Shown: positions 10,548 to 20,250 of the stretch, piece by piece | Layout of the letters: each line of letters begins with the position of its first letter | Numbering within the stretch: the first letter of the stretch is position 1 | From: Bipolaris cookei | Lineage: Eukaryota > Ascomycota > Dothideomycetes > Pleosporales > Pleosporaceae | Length of the DNA: 28,452 bases | Assembly: GCA_002286855.1 (NCBI GenBank) | Contig: NRSV01000152.1 | Span: 1 to 28,452 of the forward strand | Reading direction: 5' to 3' | Position numbers and translations under genes: made by a program | The notes under the pieces: generated by a model | What the model was told of the DNA's origin: nothing | What the model saw: only the letters and a program-made list of their open reading frames with translations | Databases searched by the model: none

Positions 10548-12689
10548 GTGTAGGTGGTCAATGCTGCAACACCATCTCGGAACGCAACACCCGACTGCAT
10601 CACCAAAACAGGAACCCACCAGTTTCAACGCGTAATATCTCCACAACCATGACAGCTATTGCAAAAGCCATTGCAGATATCGATTTGCAAGATGCAGAAG
10701 GTCAACTTTCATACCGCCAAGTCGCAAAAAAGTATGGAGTTCCAGTGTCAACTTTGACGCGCCGACACCACCGCCAACGCCAGTCCCGTGAAGCCGCCGC
10801 CAAAAACCATTCATTGCTCACTCCCCCACAGGAGGAACACCTTGTAAAGCATATACAGAGACTACCTGCCCACGCACTACCACCTTCAAGAGCTATGATC
10901 AAAAAATATGTCGCGGCACTTGCGCCATGGGAGCCATCAGATAGCTGGGTTACGCGTTTCTTGCGAAGGCACCGCGATGCTATTACCAACAAAACCTCCA
11001 CGGGTATTGATCGGGATCGCTGTATAGCTGATAATAGAGAAGATTGCCGTAACTACTTCTGTCTCCTTCACGAAAAACTCGATAAATACGATATTAAGCC
11101 ATATAATATCTACAATATGGATGAAAAGGGCTTTCTCCTTGGTATATGTTCACGGTCTAAGAGAGTCTTTTCAAGGCCTCTTTGGGATAAGAAGAAGGTG
11201 TCAGCATCTATCCAAGATGGTAATAGAAACTGGATTACAGTTATGGGTTGCGTCTGCGCTGATGGAAGCTGGGTAGATCCCGTCATCGTCTATCAAGGCA
11301 AGAGTGGGCTTCGAGATAGTTGGTTACGCGACCTTGAAGTAGGAAAACACCAGCTATTTTGCTGCTCAACGCCCTCTGGGTGGAGTAATAATGATATTGG
11401 GCTGGCCTGGCTTGAACAAGTCTTTGACCGCAAAACAAAAGAGAAGGCAAAGCGGGACTGGAGGCTTCTACTACTTGACGGCCACGGAAGCCACGTGACA
11501 CCTTCCTTCATCGATTACTGCGATGCCCACCGGATTCTACTCGCTGTACTGCCTCCTCACTCCTCTCACCGGCTTCAACCACTCGATATTGCGGTGTTTG
11601 GGCCTCTGACTACTGCGTACGGCAAAGAACTGGATGAGTTCCTCCACCGCAGTCAAGCTTTGCTAGAAATGCAGAAAAGTGACTTTCTAGAGTTATTTTG
11701 GGCTGCGTATACATCTGCATTCACATCTGATAATATACTGAGCAGTTTTGCAGCTACAGGAGTTCATCCGCGCAACGCCGAAGTCGTCCTCAATCGTCTC
11801 GTTAGCTCCTCTCCGCCACCCAATACAGATATAGAAGTTGGAGACCATGGTGATAGAGATACATACAGACACCTCGTCAACTTGGTTGAAGCTGTGGCAC
11901 CAGATACGTCTACAATTGCGGCAAAACGGGTGAAAGAGGCTTTCCATTCACTCCAAGTCAACAACGAGCTCCTACACCTTGAAAACGAGCAATTACGCCA
12001 TGCAATCACCACTAAAAAACGCAAGAAAAAGCATAACAAGGTTTTGGATTTGCAACAACACCAAGAGTACCAGAGTCTGGCAGTTGTATGGAGCCCTCGG
12101 GCAGTCAGAGAGGCTAGAGAGCGTGACGCCATACAACAACAAGAAGAGGCGGCAGCAAAACTCCAAAAAGAGCAGGATAGAGAGGCACGTGCTGCTGCTG
12201 CCGCATGCCGAAAGCAGCTTCAAGCAGAGGCAAAGGCAGAGCGTGAGGTGGCCAAGATAGCAAGGGCAAAGGAGCGTGAGGCACGTGCCGCGCAGCTAGC
12301 TGCCGCGAGGGCACGCAAAGCTGAAGAACGCGCTGCTGCAACTGCAAAAAAACTTCGAGATACGCAAAACAAAGCTATCCGAAAAGCCTCATCATCTCAA
12401 AAGTCAAAAGTTACTAAGCGTGGTGGTGTTGCGGCTGCTCAAAGTAGTAGTAGTGTTGCGGAGCCAATCCCTAAGCCTCCGCCCAAAACCACCACGCGCG
12501 GCCGGAATATTAAGTTGCCGAAGAAATATGAGTAAATATAAATATACCGTATTACTGGCAGACTACACCAACAAAAAATCTGGTGATATCAGCTTTTGTA
12601 TGGGGCTGTACAGCTTCATTTGTGTGGGTGCCCATATATACAGTCGGTGTTGCGTTCCGAGATGGTGTTGCAGCACTGACCACCTACAA
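10548..12689 (+). mobile_element. element A: intact pogo/Fot1-type transposon
   Basis: A 2142-bp element with terminal inverted repeats of about 53 bp. The left end reads GTGTAGGTGGTCA and the right end, complemented, TTGTAGGTGGTCA; beyond this the arms match (for example CTGCAACACCATCTCGGAAC in both) with two substitutions and one indel. It is flanked by TA at 10546-10547 and 12690-12691, the target duplication of Tc1/mariner-pogo elements. It encodes one uninterrupted transposase. It lies inside the 3' coding end of the inverted element B, so it is the younger of the two. Confidence 0.88.
10649..12535 (+). CDS. pogo-like transposase of element A, 628 aa
   Basis: DNA-cutting and joining enzyme for element A. 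The ATG at 10649 is chosen because it opens directly into a Psq-type helix-turn-helix (residues about 1-45, MTAIAKAIADID, then YRQVAKKYGVPVSTLTRR); the frame is open further upstream but without an ATG. A CENP-B-type helix-turn-helix follows at about 55-115 (LTPPQEEHLV, SDSWVTRFLRRHRD). The DDE_1 nuclease shows its acidic residues in NMDEKGF (D158), LLLDGHGSH (D277) and LQPLDI (D313). The last ~190 residues are rich in K, R, A, E and Q and probably form a long coiled coil, ending in a basic RGRNIKLPKKYE tail. There is no premature stop or frameshift. With matching terminal repeats this copy could be active or only recently silenced, but activity cannot be judged from sequence. Confidence 0.9.
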   Translation: MTAIAKAIADIDLQDAEGQLSYRQVAKKYGVPVSTLTRRHHRQRQSREAAAKNHSLLTPPQEEHLVKHIQRLPAHALPPSRAMIKKYVAALAPWEPSDSWVTRFLRRHRDAITNKTSTGIDRDRCIADNREDCRNYFCLLHEKLDKYDIKPYNIYNMDEKGFLLGICSRSKRVFSRPLWDKKKVSASIQDGNRNWITVMGCVCADGSWVDPVIVYQGKSGLRDSWLRDLEVGKHQLFCCSTPSGWSNNDIGLAWLEQVFDRKTKEKAKRDWRLLLLDGHGSHVTPSFIDYCDAHRILLAVLPPHSSHRLQPLDIAVFGPLTTAYGKELDEFLHRSQALLEMQKSDFLELFWAAYTSAFTSDNILSSFAATGVHPRNAEVVLNRLVSSSPPPNTDIEVGDHGDRDTYRHLVNLVEAVAPDTSTIAAKRVKEAFHSLQVNNELLHLENEQLRHAITTKKRKKKHNKVLDLQQHQEYQSLAVVWSPRAVREARERDAIQQQEEAAAKLQKEQDREARAAAAACRKQLQAEAKAEREVAKIARAKEREARAAQLAAARARKAEERAAATAKKLRDTQNKAIRKASSSQKSKVTKRGGVAAAQSSSSVAEPIPKPPPKTTTRGRNIKLPKKYE

Positions 12690-12691
12690 TA

Positions 12692-14533
12692 GTAAATTCG
12701 GGTGGGGGAGACGCAGCTTGAGGAACAGCGTCAACACGACTTCGCGAAGCCGCAACACGACGATGCTTTGTCGGATTTTTTGCAGCTTTGTGTGAGACTT
12801 CTCACTTGCTCTTGTTTAGTGTATCGCAACTTTTTTTGTGCGGTTGCAGCGTCGCGTTGAGCCTTTTTGAGCGCCCGGCTGGCAGCTTGCTCCACAGCTC
12901 ACGCTTTTCACTCAGCGTCACACGTAATCTTGGCCTGTTGTCGAGCAACCTTTGCAGCTTCTTGAAGCAGATTTTTGTATGCTGCTGAGGCCGCTTTACT
13001 CTCTCTATCGTGAGCTTTTGGAGTTGTAGCTGCTCGGCTTCGTCCTGTTCTGTAGCTTTGCGCGCGCTCACGCTGGTGCTTCCTAAGACTCATGAAGACG
13101 GCGCCGCCATGCCAGTCCTCACCTTCCTGAACAGTTAGAGTTATCCGCTGCTTCGTCTGCTTCTTTTTGGTGTTGAGTTCGCGCTGTAAGCCGTCGTTCT
13201 CGTGGTGAAGGAGTTCGTTTTGTAACTGTAGAGAGTGTAATGAAGTCTTGAGCTGCTGGGCTTCAACTTTTGCTTTGTCAGCTACCGCAGCATCGAAAAT
13301 CTTTCGCAGCTCCCTCCAGCTATCGCCGTCGCCATATTGCCGCAGTCCTAAAGCCTCATCTTGCTCCGAAGTGTGGTTGCTGAAGCGTTTCAGTACAGCA
13401 TCCGCATCCATTGGCCACACGCCTGTAGCTTGAAAACTCTTCTTGATGAGCTCCAAGGTCATTGTAGAGCTCCACATGGGCCAAAAGTTACTGAAGAAGT
13501 CGCGTTTTGTGACGTTTGTGATGCCTTGCGATCGGTGGAGGTGGCGGTCGAGTTCTTGAGTGTAGTACTGCGAAAAAGGCCCGAAGAGCACGACGTCGAG
13601 CGGCTGCAAGCTGTAAGTTGAATTAGGTGGAAAGATGGCTAAGAGGATGCGATTGGCGTAGCAAAAATCTATGAAACCGGTCGTGAGATGGCTGCCGTAG
13701 CCGTCAAGGATGAGAAGCCTGTAGTCGCGGCGCGCTTTCGCCTTCGTGAAGCGATCGAACACCTGCTGAAGCCATGCCAAACCTATATTATTATTGCTCC
13801 ATCCTGCCGGTGAGTTAGAGAAGAGAATTTGGTGTTTCTGGAGCTCCACGGCGTCCACCCAGCTCGATTGAATCCCCGATGAGCCCTGGTACACGAGAGC
13901 GGGCGGCAATGGCTCTCCAGAAGTGCATACGCAAGCCAGCAGCGTTATCCATTCACGGTTACCATCTTATACCGCTGCCTTGGCTTGATTTGAGCCCAAA
14001 GAGGCCCTGGCGAAGACTCTTTTGGAACGTTTTGAGACGCCGACGTAGAAGCCTTTCTCATCCATATTGTACGTGTTGCGAGCGTCAACACTGTGCTCTT
14101 GCATCTTCGAATGCAGCATGTCGAAGTGAAGCTTGTAATTGAATCGTGAGTCAGCTTTGCGCCTGTCACGATCAATTCTGGGGCTCAATTTGATGGTAAG
14201 CATGTCCTTGTGGCGATGGAGAAAGCGAGTAACCCAGCTTTGGGAAACTTCACACTTCACAATGGTTTCTGCGAAATTTGCTATCATCTTTCGTGTAGGT
14301 GGCAAGCCGCGCCTTGCGCATCTTTCTATGTATAGCACAAGTTCATGCTCTTGTTGTGGGTTGAGTAATTGCTGACGCTTTCCTTTGATTGCATAGGTGC
14401 TCTGTTTCCCTTGGTGCCGCCGCGATAACGTCGTTCGATCAACACCGAACATTTTTGCGATTTCGCAATACAAGAATTTATCTCCAGCTTCATGCGATTC
14501 TAAATGTTCAATCGCTTCTTGAATGGGATCCAT
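12692..14533 (-). pseudogene. broken pogo-like transposase of element B
   Basis: The ATG at 14533 opens MDPIQEAIEHLES and a Psq-type helix-turn-helix (FGVDRTTLSRRH), followed by a CENP-B-type domain (LNPQQEHELVLYIERCARRG, SQSWVTRFLHRHKD) and a DDE_1 nuclease with NTYNMDEKGF, LLILDGYGSH and LQPLDVVLFGP. An in-frame TAA at 13969-13967 falls just after AKAAV, where element A has an S-I-Q-DGNRNW run; the residue replaced is most simply glutamine (CAA to TAA). Two TGA codons follow at 12910-12908 and 12901-12899, and a frame change near 12760-12800 precedes the C-terminal PQAASPPPEF. The final ~14 codons lie at 10547-10505, beyond element A. It cannot make a full-length protein. The C-to-T stops are in line with RIP. 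Confidence 0.85.
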
Positions 14534-14932
14534 GGTGGTGGAGTTATGACGCGTTGAAGTTGGAAGCAGCTCAATGTTGTGATGTTCGGGTGGCTCGTTA
14601 CGCGCACAGGCACGGTAGCATGGCCACTCACTTATCACTCACGTTAGTTAATAATAACGTACTCCATGGGCGAGTGAAACACTTTTGCCAAGCCCTCACC
14701 ATAATTACTACCCTACCCCAATGTCGCATCAGCAACAGCGATTAGAGCTCTTTACTGAACATCAGATACAGCTTGCTCTTCAAACTCTTAAACAAGACGC
14801 AACTCTCTCTTTACGACGCGTTGCAGCTATCTATAACGTCACTCTATCAACACTAAACCACCGACGCGCAGGACATCCTTCACGCGCAGATTGTACATCC
14901 AATTCATATAAACTAACTATGTTTGAGGAGTA

Positions 14933-16037
14933 ACGTAAGTACTAAGCGAGCCGTCCAACCAAGCGAACCGTCTACCCTGCTAACAATCTGCGCCTTCACC
15001 GCAATATATATTATCAATACAACAATACAATATAACATAGTAGTTACAGACTATTAGCTACTACTAGTAGCTTGCTTCTTGCACGTTCGTGAGTTATGAC
15101 CAGTCTCCCTGCACTTTGTACAGCGCGCTGAAGCCTGACGGCTGACACCTGATCGAGCCTTCCCTTGACGCAATTCTCCCTCAATCTGTTGCTCAACCTC
15201 CTTTTGAGCTATTATTTCTTCTTGCTCTGCCTTTGTAAGCGTCCCACGCTTCTGAATCCGCTTCTTTTTACGAGCTCTGCGCGATGTTGCTGCTTGGTTA
15301 GCTCGCTCAAGGCTGACAATTCGCTCGCGCACCCAGCAGCGCTGATCCCCTGGATCAAAGTAACCCACTCGCGATTGCCAGGCTGAATAGCCTTAGGTCT
15401 AGAGCGTCTCCCAGAGCTAGTAACAACTAGCTGAACTGAAATCTTGCCTATCTGGAAGCCAGTCTCGTTAAAGTTGTGCGTATCCTCGTCACAGACGCCG
15501 TACTTGGCCTTTATACGCGCTACTAGCTCGAACCAGGTCTGAATAGCTTGTGCATCCCCACAGAGAGCTCTCTGGCGATCATATAGTCGATTAAATCGAG
15601 TTTTAAGGCTTTCTATTCGCTTGACAAAGTTCTTTGGCCAGTCTCTGCTAACCTGGCTAGCGCCACGCTCAGTGAGCAGCTTATCCGCGATATCTCGTAC
15701 AGCGCCTAGGTAGGGGGAATATCCGCGCGAATCCAAATCAAGTATATACTCAGTAACCACCTCCTCTTTCAGTTTGCTGAGCTTCTTTGAGTTAGGCTCA
15801 CAATCGTGTCGCGCAGCGATTCCAGCGCGTCGGTCGCGTAGCGTTAATCAAGAGACGTTAAACGTTTATACGGCTAGCCGCTCAGACTGAATCTGCTGTT
15901 GATTAATATAATAGATAGCCATATTGATATTTGCCTCGTTGTAGACCGATTAAACACGATTTGGTGGAGCCATTGTTATTTGAAGGTGACGCGTTACGGA
16001 AAATTAGCAGGGTGGACGGTTCGCTTAGTACTTACGT
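14933..16037 (-). mobile_element. element D: internally deleted pogo-type transposon nested in C
   Basis: A 1105-bp element with ends ACGTAAGTACTAAGCGA (left) and the same sequence complemented (right), flanked by TA at 14931-14932 and 16038-16039. The left arm has an extra ~17-bp repeat (AAGCGAGCCGTCCAACC followed by AAGCGAACCGTC) that the right arm lacks. It is about 0.7 kb shorter than its relatives because the middle of the transposase is gone. It inserted between codons 70 and 71 of the element C transposase. Confidence 0.88.
15054..15973 (-). pseudogene. internally deleted transposase of element D with CCHC knuckle
   Basis: Reading on the minus strand from an ATG at 15973, the N-terminal region is damaged (stops after MAPPNRV, at ERLAV and in FNVS). 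The better part, 15760 to about 15345, gives EYILDLDSRGYSP, DWPKNFVKRIESLKTRFNR, HNFNETGFQIG (acidic DET of the family altered to NET) and NREWVTLIQGISAAG. There the rest of the DDE domain, including DGHxSH and LQPLD, is missing. A different frame (15368 to 15054) continues with RERIVSLERANQAA, a lysine/arginine-rich coil and CTKCRETGHNSRTCKK, a complete C-x2-C-x4-H-x4-C zinc knuckle, ending QATSSS. The junction near 15340-15350 marks the internal deletion. It cannot encode an active enzyme, but its ends could still be used by a related transposase. Confidence 0.82.
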
Positions 16038-17688
16038 TATGTGATTGTTGAGCATATACTTGAGCTTTTTACGCGCAGATTTTCCCATAGGCTCGGAGAT
16101 GTGGCTAATATGGCCAATTCCTTGCGCGCTGAGCGCAATCTAGACCAGGTTGGACAAAACTGGCCCAGTACGTTCGTCAAACGTCGATCTGAGCTAGTCA
16201 CGCGTTTCAATCGCAAGTACGACCACAAGAGAGCCCTATGCGAGGATCCTAGAACTATCCAAGCCCGGTTTGACCTAATAGCCAACACGAAAGCCAAGTA
16301 TGGTATCAAGAACGACGATACGTACAACTTTGACGAGACGGGCTTTATGATGGGCCAGATTGCCCCTGGAGCAGTTGTTACAGCTTCAGAGAGACGTGAA
16401 ATGCCAAAGACTGTTCAGCTTGACAACAGAGAGTGAGCAACGGTCATCCAGGGCATCAATGCGACCGGGTGGACCATTCCGCCCTTCATCATCCTCAAGG
16501 CGCGCCACCACCTCTCAAGCTGGTACAAAGACGGCGATATACCCCAGAACTGGGTTATTGGGGTCTCTAGGAATGGTTGGACGACTAATGAGCTTGGTCT
16601 TGCGTGGCTAAAGCACTTTAATGAGCATACAAAGACGAAGAAGGTTGGCGTCTACCGTCCGCTTATAATTGACGGCTATGAGAGCCACAACTCGCTAGAT
16701 TTCCAAAAATACTGCAAGGATAACTTTATTGTTACTATTTACATGCCTCGGCACTCGCCCACCTCTTACAGCCACTTGATGTGGGCTGTTTTGCCCCTTT
16801 GAAGCAGGCCTACGGACGCCAAGTCGAAGCGCTTATGCGCAGCCAGATCAGTCACGTCACAAAACAAAAGTTCTTGTCTTGCTTTAAGCGCGCTTTTGAT
16901 ACCTCATTTACCTTTAGCAATGTCCAAAGAGGGTTTTGAGGGTCTGTATTAGTCCCATTTGACCCAGAACGGGTCATATCCGCCCTTGATGTCCAGTTAC
17001 GCACTCCATCACCCCTACCCGTCAACAACCAGCCTTGGGTGTCACAAACCCCCAGTAATATCCTAGAATTAGAGTCTCAATCGACAATAGTGAAGCAGAG
17101 GATTCAAAGATATACGAATAGTCTGCCAACGTCTCTTGTGGAGGCCTTTGAGAAGGTCTCAAAGGGGGCAGCTATTATCGCGCACAAGTTGGTATTGGCG
17201 CAAAAGGAGATAGCTGAGCTTAAGGCAGCAAATGAGGCCGCAACGCGACGAAAATCGCACAAAAGAAAGCGGATTCAGGCAGAGGGGATCTTAACAGTTG
17301 AAGATGGGACGCGCTTGGCCACTCTTCAGGACTTTGGGGTGCGTAGTGATGGAAAGAAGTCAAAGAAGCGGGTGCGCGCTGAAGTGGGTGAACCATCTCA
17401 ATGACGGTATGGACGGTGCAATAGGACTAGGCATAATGCGCAAACGTGTAAGAAAAGCAGCAGAAGTAGTCTCTAAGTGATATTCTGTATTTTTTTGCAC
17501 TATACAAGGCTAAAGTGGGCTTTTTTGGGCCATAATGTGGTGATTTTGGTGGGGACTTGGCAAAAGTGTTCCAGTCGCCCATGTGTTCTACTCGCCCGTG
17601 GGGTACTTTAATCCCAACTTGTTGATATATTTTGGAATTTTACCAAAACTTATGACTAATTCGCCCTTGATATTGAAGGAATTAACTC

Positions 17689-19805
17689 CTATCTAACAAC
17701 AGGAGTCAATTTCACTCTAAGATCGGGCTTCTCCCAGAGAATATAAACTTTCTGTTTAGCCCAGTCCTCGAAACCAGGCTCTAATGCAATATCAAAGTTC
17801 CAAAGTAGTCTTCCCATGATAAGACGCATCTCGGCGTACGCCAGACTAAAGGGGGACTAGATCAGCCTACTTGTAGGTATATAAGCGGTGAATACAGACA
17901 TACCTTTTACCTATGCAATTTCGCGGTCCGAAGGAAAAAGGGTTAAAATGTTTCCGTTGATCGCCAGCAAATCTTTCGTATTGCTCTGCAGAACTGTTTT
18001 CTTTGCTAAGCTACCTCTCTGGCGAAAACAATTCCGGATCCTTGAAACTGTCGCTGCTATAATTGTAAGACCAGTGGTTTACTCCTACAGTTGTTCCCCC
18101 AGCCACGAACTTCCCAGCTATCACCTCACCACTGGGTGGAGTGGTTCGAGGAAGAGTCACTGAGAGTGGCGGATAAACTCGTAGGGCTTCTTCTAGTACA
18201 GCATTGAAGTATGGTAGCCTACTCAGAGACTCGGCATTCATGTCATCTTCTAACGCGAAGGAGGTTCGGATCTCAGTGGTTACTTTGTTATAGGCGTCTG
18301 GATTTCTGGCCAAGTAAAAAACGCATCCAGCGAGCACAGTAGCGGCTATTTAATCGATTAGTTATATTCTTGAAAACTGATAAATCATAGGACTAACTCG
18401 TTTCACTGCCTGCAATGATCAATACCTGCGCGTTGTCCAAAATTTCCTGCTTTGTCAATCCCTTCTCGTCATTTGCTCGGAGAATATGTGTCACTAGAAA
18501 TCAGATCAATAAATATACATCCGTTAAAGCTACGAATAGAACTTACTAATGTCAGGCCTATCAGTTTTTATCTCCATTCTCTCCTTTGCTTTTTGAGCAC
18601 AATATTCGTACTGTTGTTTCCAATTGTCGTTTTTAAGATGAAATAGCGGTTTAAGAAGTCTTTGAATGCCAGGAACTCGTAAAATCGCCTGAAAAAAGCA
18701 GGGTTCTTTGACACCTCCAAAGACCCATTGAATCCACGGGTGTAACTCGCCAGTTTCCAGGCAGCCAAAAGACTTACCAAAGGTTAAATCACCTATAAGA
18801 TCGAACGTGACAAAATTGAGCCTGATCTATTTATTAGTAGTGAACTCATTTTTTCGTATAGCACAGCATTACCAACGAACAATATCAATTCCTACTAATC
18901 CCTTATCTTTTATCCGGATGTGAAGCTAGTAATCATATTTGTTAATAAAAACAGTTGTTAATAGAAAAATCTTGACTTACCTGTGAAATCAAAAGATCCA
19001 CGTGGTATTTCATTAGATACTCCTGAGCTTTCAGGGTCTTCTCAGAGAAGGCAGGACCCATGACTCGGCGGAATCGTTTATGATCTACAGATAAATAGAT
19101 GTTAGATATCACCTTTTTACTGTCTCAACCCATTACCTTCTAAATCTGCTGTCACCTGATATTAACTTGCGTTAGCTAATATACAGCGCTCAGCTGCATA
19201 AGACAACTTACGATTGAAACCGTCTCACCAACATTTGTATACCAAGTCTTGTCTTTTTCAAAAGAGCCTTTGGAAGCAACTACACTAGAGGATCGATGGC
19301 CTGAGGGAAGTCAGAATGGGTAGAGTACAATAGAAGGTGCAACAACCATAGATATCCTGCCAAGCATTGCCTGAAGAGTATGAAAGTTCATCTGGTGCAA
19401 TACGAACGACTGGACCATATTTCTCGTGAAGAGTTTTCGTTAGAAATGGAAGATCTCCACGGAATTGGTAGTAGATACTGCAATCATGATCAGTCCTGCA
19501 TCATCGTGATGAGAACGGCCGAAGGGAAATTCACTAGTAGAGGCGAGAAGCTCTGCCGATCACAGGACCCGGATATGAGCGCAGCGGATGCAAGAGAAGA
19601 TTGTATGTTATTTTACAAAGTATGAGTGATGGTACCTAGATAGATCGAATTTTGATCAGCTGTACTTGTGAAATGTGATACCGGACTTAAGATTTCACCA
19701 ACTGTAAGGGTATGCACGTACCAATGAGCCTATAAAACTAAGCAAAAGAGTTATATTCCAAAATGAACTGGGCCTTGAAATTAGGCCCAGGTTGTTGAAA
19801 AACAT
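17689..19805 (-). pseudogene. cytochrome P450 (CYP65-like), 11 exons, one premature stop
   Basis: Exons on the minus strand: 19805-19722, 19635-19535, 19477-19347, 19300-19212, 19155-19137, 19084-18981, 18925-18873, 18821-18547, 18493-18398, 18345-17904 and 17845-17689 (1551 nt, 517 codons). All introns are 46-86 nt with GT..AG ends and every phase agrees. The N-terminal membrane anchor (WNITLLLSFIGSL) is followed by YNLLLHPLRSYPGP, FRGDLPFLTKTLHEKYGP, DHKRFRRVMGPAFSEK, NFVTFDLIGDLTFG, the I-helix AGSETT, ExxR as EALR (about 370-373) and FSPER (424-428). TAG at 18013-18011 then replaces the expected Trp of PERW. Beyond it the frame is intact through FSFGPRNCIGK (heme Cys at about 461) to the true stop at 17691-17689. 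A truncated product would lack the heme ligand. The pattern resembles CYP65 oxidases of fungal secondary metabolism (for example trichothecene C-15 hydroxylase); the substrate is unknown. Confidence 0.85.
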
Positions 19806-20250
19806 CTGTAATGCGTATAAATAATTGGAAAAGAGGGTTGTCGAATCTTTACTCCGGAAGCTTGCGACTATGTTATCGTTGTGGACAGCCTCCTAGTATG
19901 CAGTAGCGGTATGTAATGTCCTAGGTAGAAAATGCTACTTTTTCAATCGTCCTTGCAACAGATACTAATCAGTGAGTTCAGAATTTGGAGAAGTGCCAAG
20001 ACATTGTTCCCCTACGATAACAAGGCCCCGCCCTGGATCGGCACATCCCAAAACGGCAATGCCGTATACCGTTTTTAGCAAAACTGGAGTCTAGAAACTA
20101 ATCAAGCTAATCTAGTTAGTGCAATTATACCATAATTGGCTCTCATCAGGTAGCAAGACTACTTGATTCAACTCGCCAAAGTACTATGTAATAGCATCTA
20201 ACCCCAATTTTAGCACATTTCCCCGACTTCACCTTTGTGAACAAGTCACA
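19806..20250. promoter_or_regulatory. shared intergenic region between divergent P450 genes
   Basis: A 445-bp gap between the two start codons, likely holding both promoters. An AT-rich TATAAATA stretch lies at about 19816-19823, close to the start of the minus-strand gene; it is near the ATG, so it may not be a true TATA box. I recognise no defined regulator site. Divergent arrangement of biosynthetic genes is common in fungal clusters, but no pathway-specific factor or synthase is present in the window. Confidence 0.4.

Larger units (their letters stand above)
10420..14655 (-). mobile_element. element B: older pogo-type transposon split by element A
   Basis: On the minus strand, element B runs from about 14655 down to 12692 and resumes at 10547 down to about 10420. 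Its transposase resembles that of element A throughout. Removing element A plus one TA joins PPPEF to TKSGRNVRKLARFK and a TAG stop (10507-10505), which matches the end of the A transposase (TRGRNIKLPKKYE). The outer ends are not certain. GTGATAA occurs near both proposed ends (10430-10436 and, complemented, 14632-14638), but I do not see a convincing long inverted repeat, so both outer limits are approximate. Confidence 0.7.
14721..17476 (+). pseudogene. broken pogo-like transposase of element C, interrupted by element D
   Basis: The ATG at 14721 opens MSHQQQRLELF and an N-terminal helix-turn-helix (LRRVAAIYNVTLSTLNHRRAG). At 14930 the frame is cut by element D and resumes at 16040; excision with one TA gives MFEE then YVIVEHILEL, matching the related element F (LEEDVVVQHILDL). 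The CENP-B-type part includes NWPSTFVKRR. The DDE part includes YNFDETGFMMG, LIIDGYESH and, after a frame change, LLQPLDVGCFAPLK. Defects are TGA at 16434-16436 in place of the Trp of NREW, a one-base loss near 16757, TGA at 16937-16939 and TGA at 17402-17404. Past the last stop an intact frame continues as a degenerate CCHC knuckle (YGRCNRTRHNAQTCKK, first Cys replaced by Tyr) to TAA at 17474-17476. It is dead as a transposase source. Confidence 0.85.
14657..17608 (+). mobile_element. element C: CCHC-tailed pogo-type transposon, carrying element D
   Basis: The terminal inverted repeats start ACGTACTCCATGGGCGAG (left) and, complemented, AAGTACCCCACGGGCGAG (right), both reaching ACACTTTTGCCAA. 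The right arm has about 18 extra bases from an internal GGGCGA duplication. TA flanks lie at 14655-14656 and 17609-17610. Total length is 2952 bp, and 1845 bp once element D and one TA are removed, close to the 1813 bp of the related element E. The right end stops 80 bp from the stop codon of the neighbouring P450 gene. Confidence 0.85.

Noticed and set aside
10702..12347. Several antisense open stretches across the element A transposase
   Set aside because: They are shadows of the strongly biased transposase coding strand.
12420..12692. Open stretch spanning the right end of element A
   Set aside because: It overlaps the transposase end in another frame and the terminal repeat, with no motif.
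16360..16611. Plus-strand open stretch within element C
   Set aside because: It is an out-of-frame shadow. The transposase frame continues past the TGA at 16434-16436 as ATVIQGINATG.
19380..19625. Plus-strand open stretch of 81 codons
   Set aside because: It is antisense to exons 2 and 3 of the minus-strand P450, whose frame and splice sites explain the sequence.
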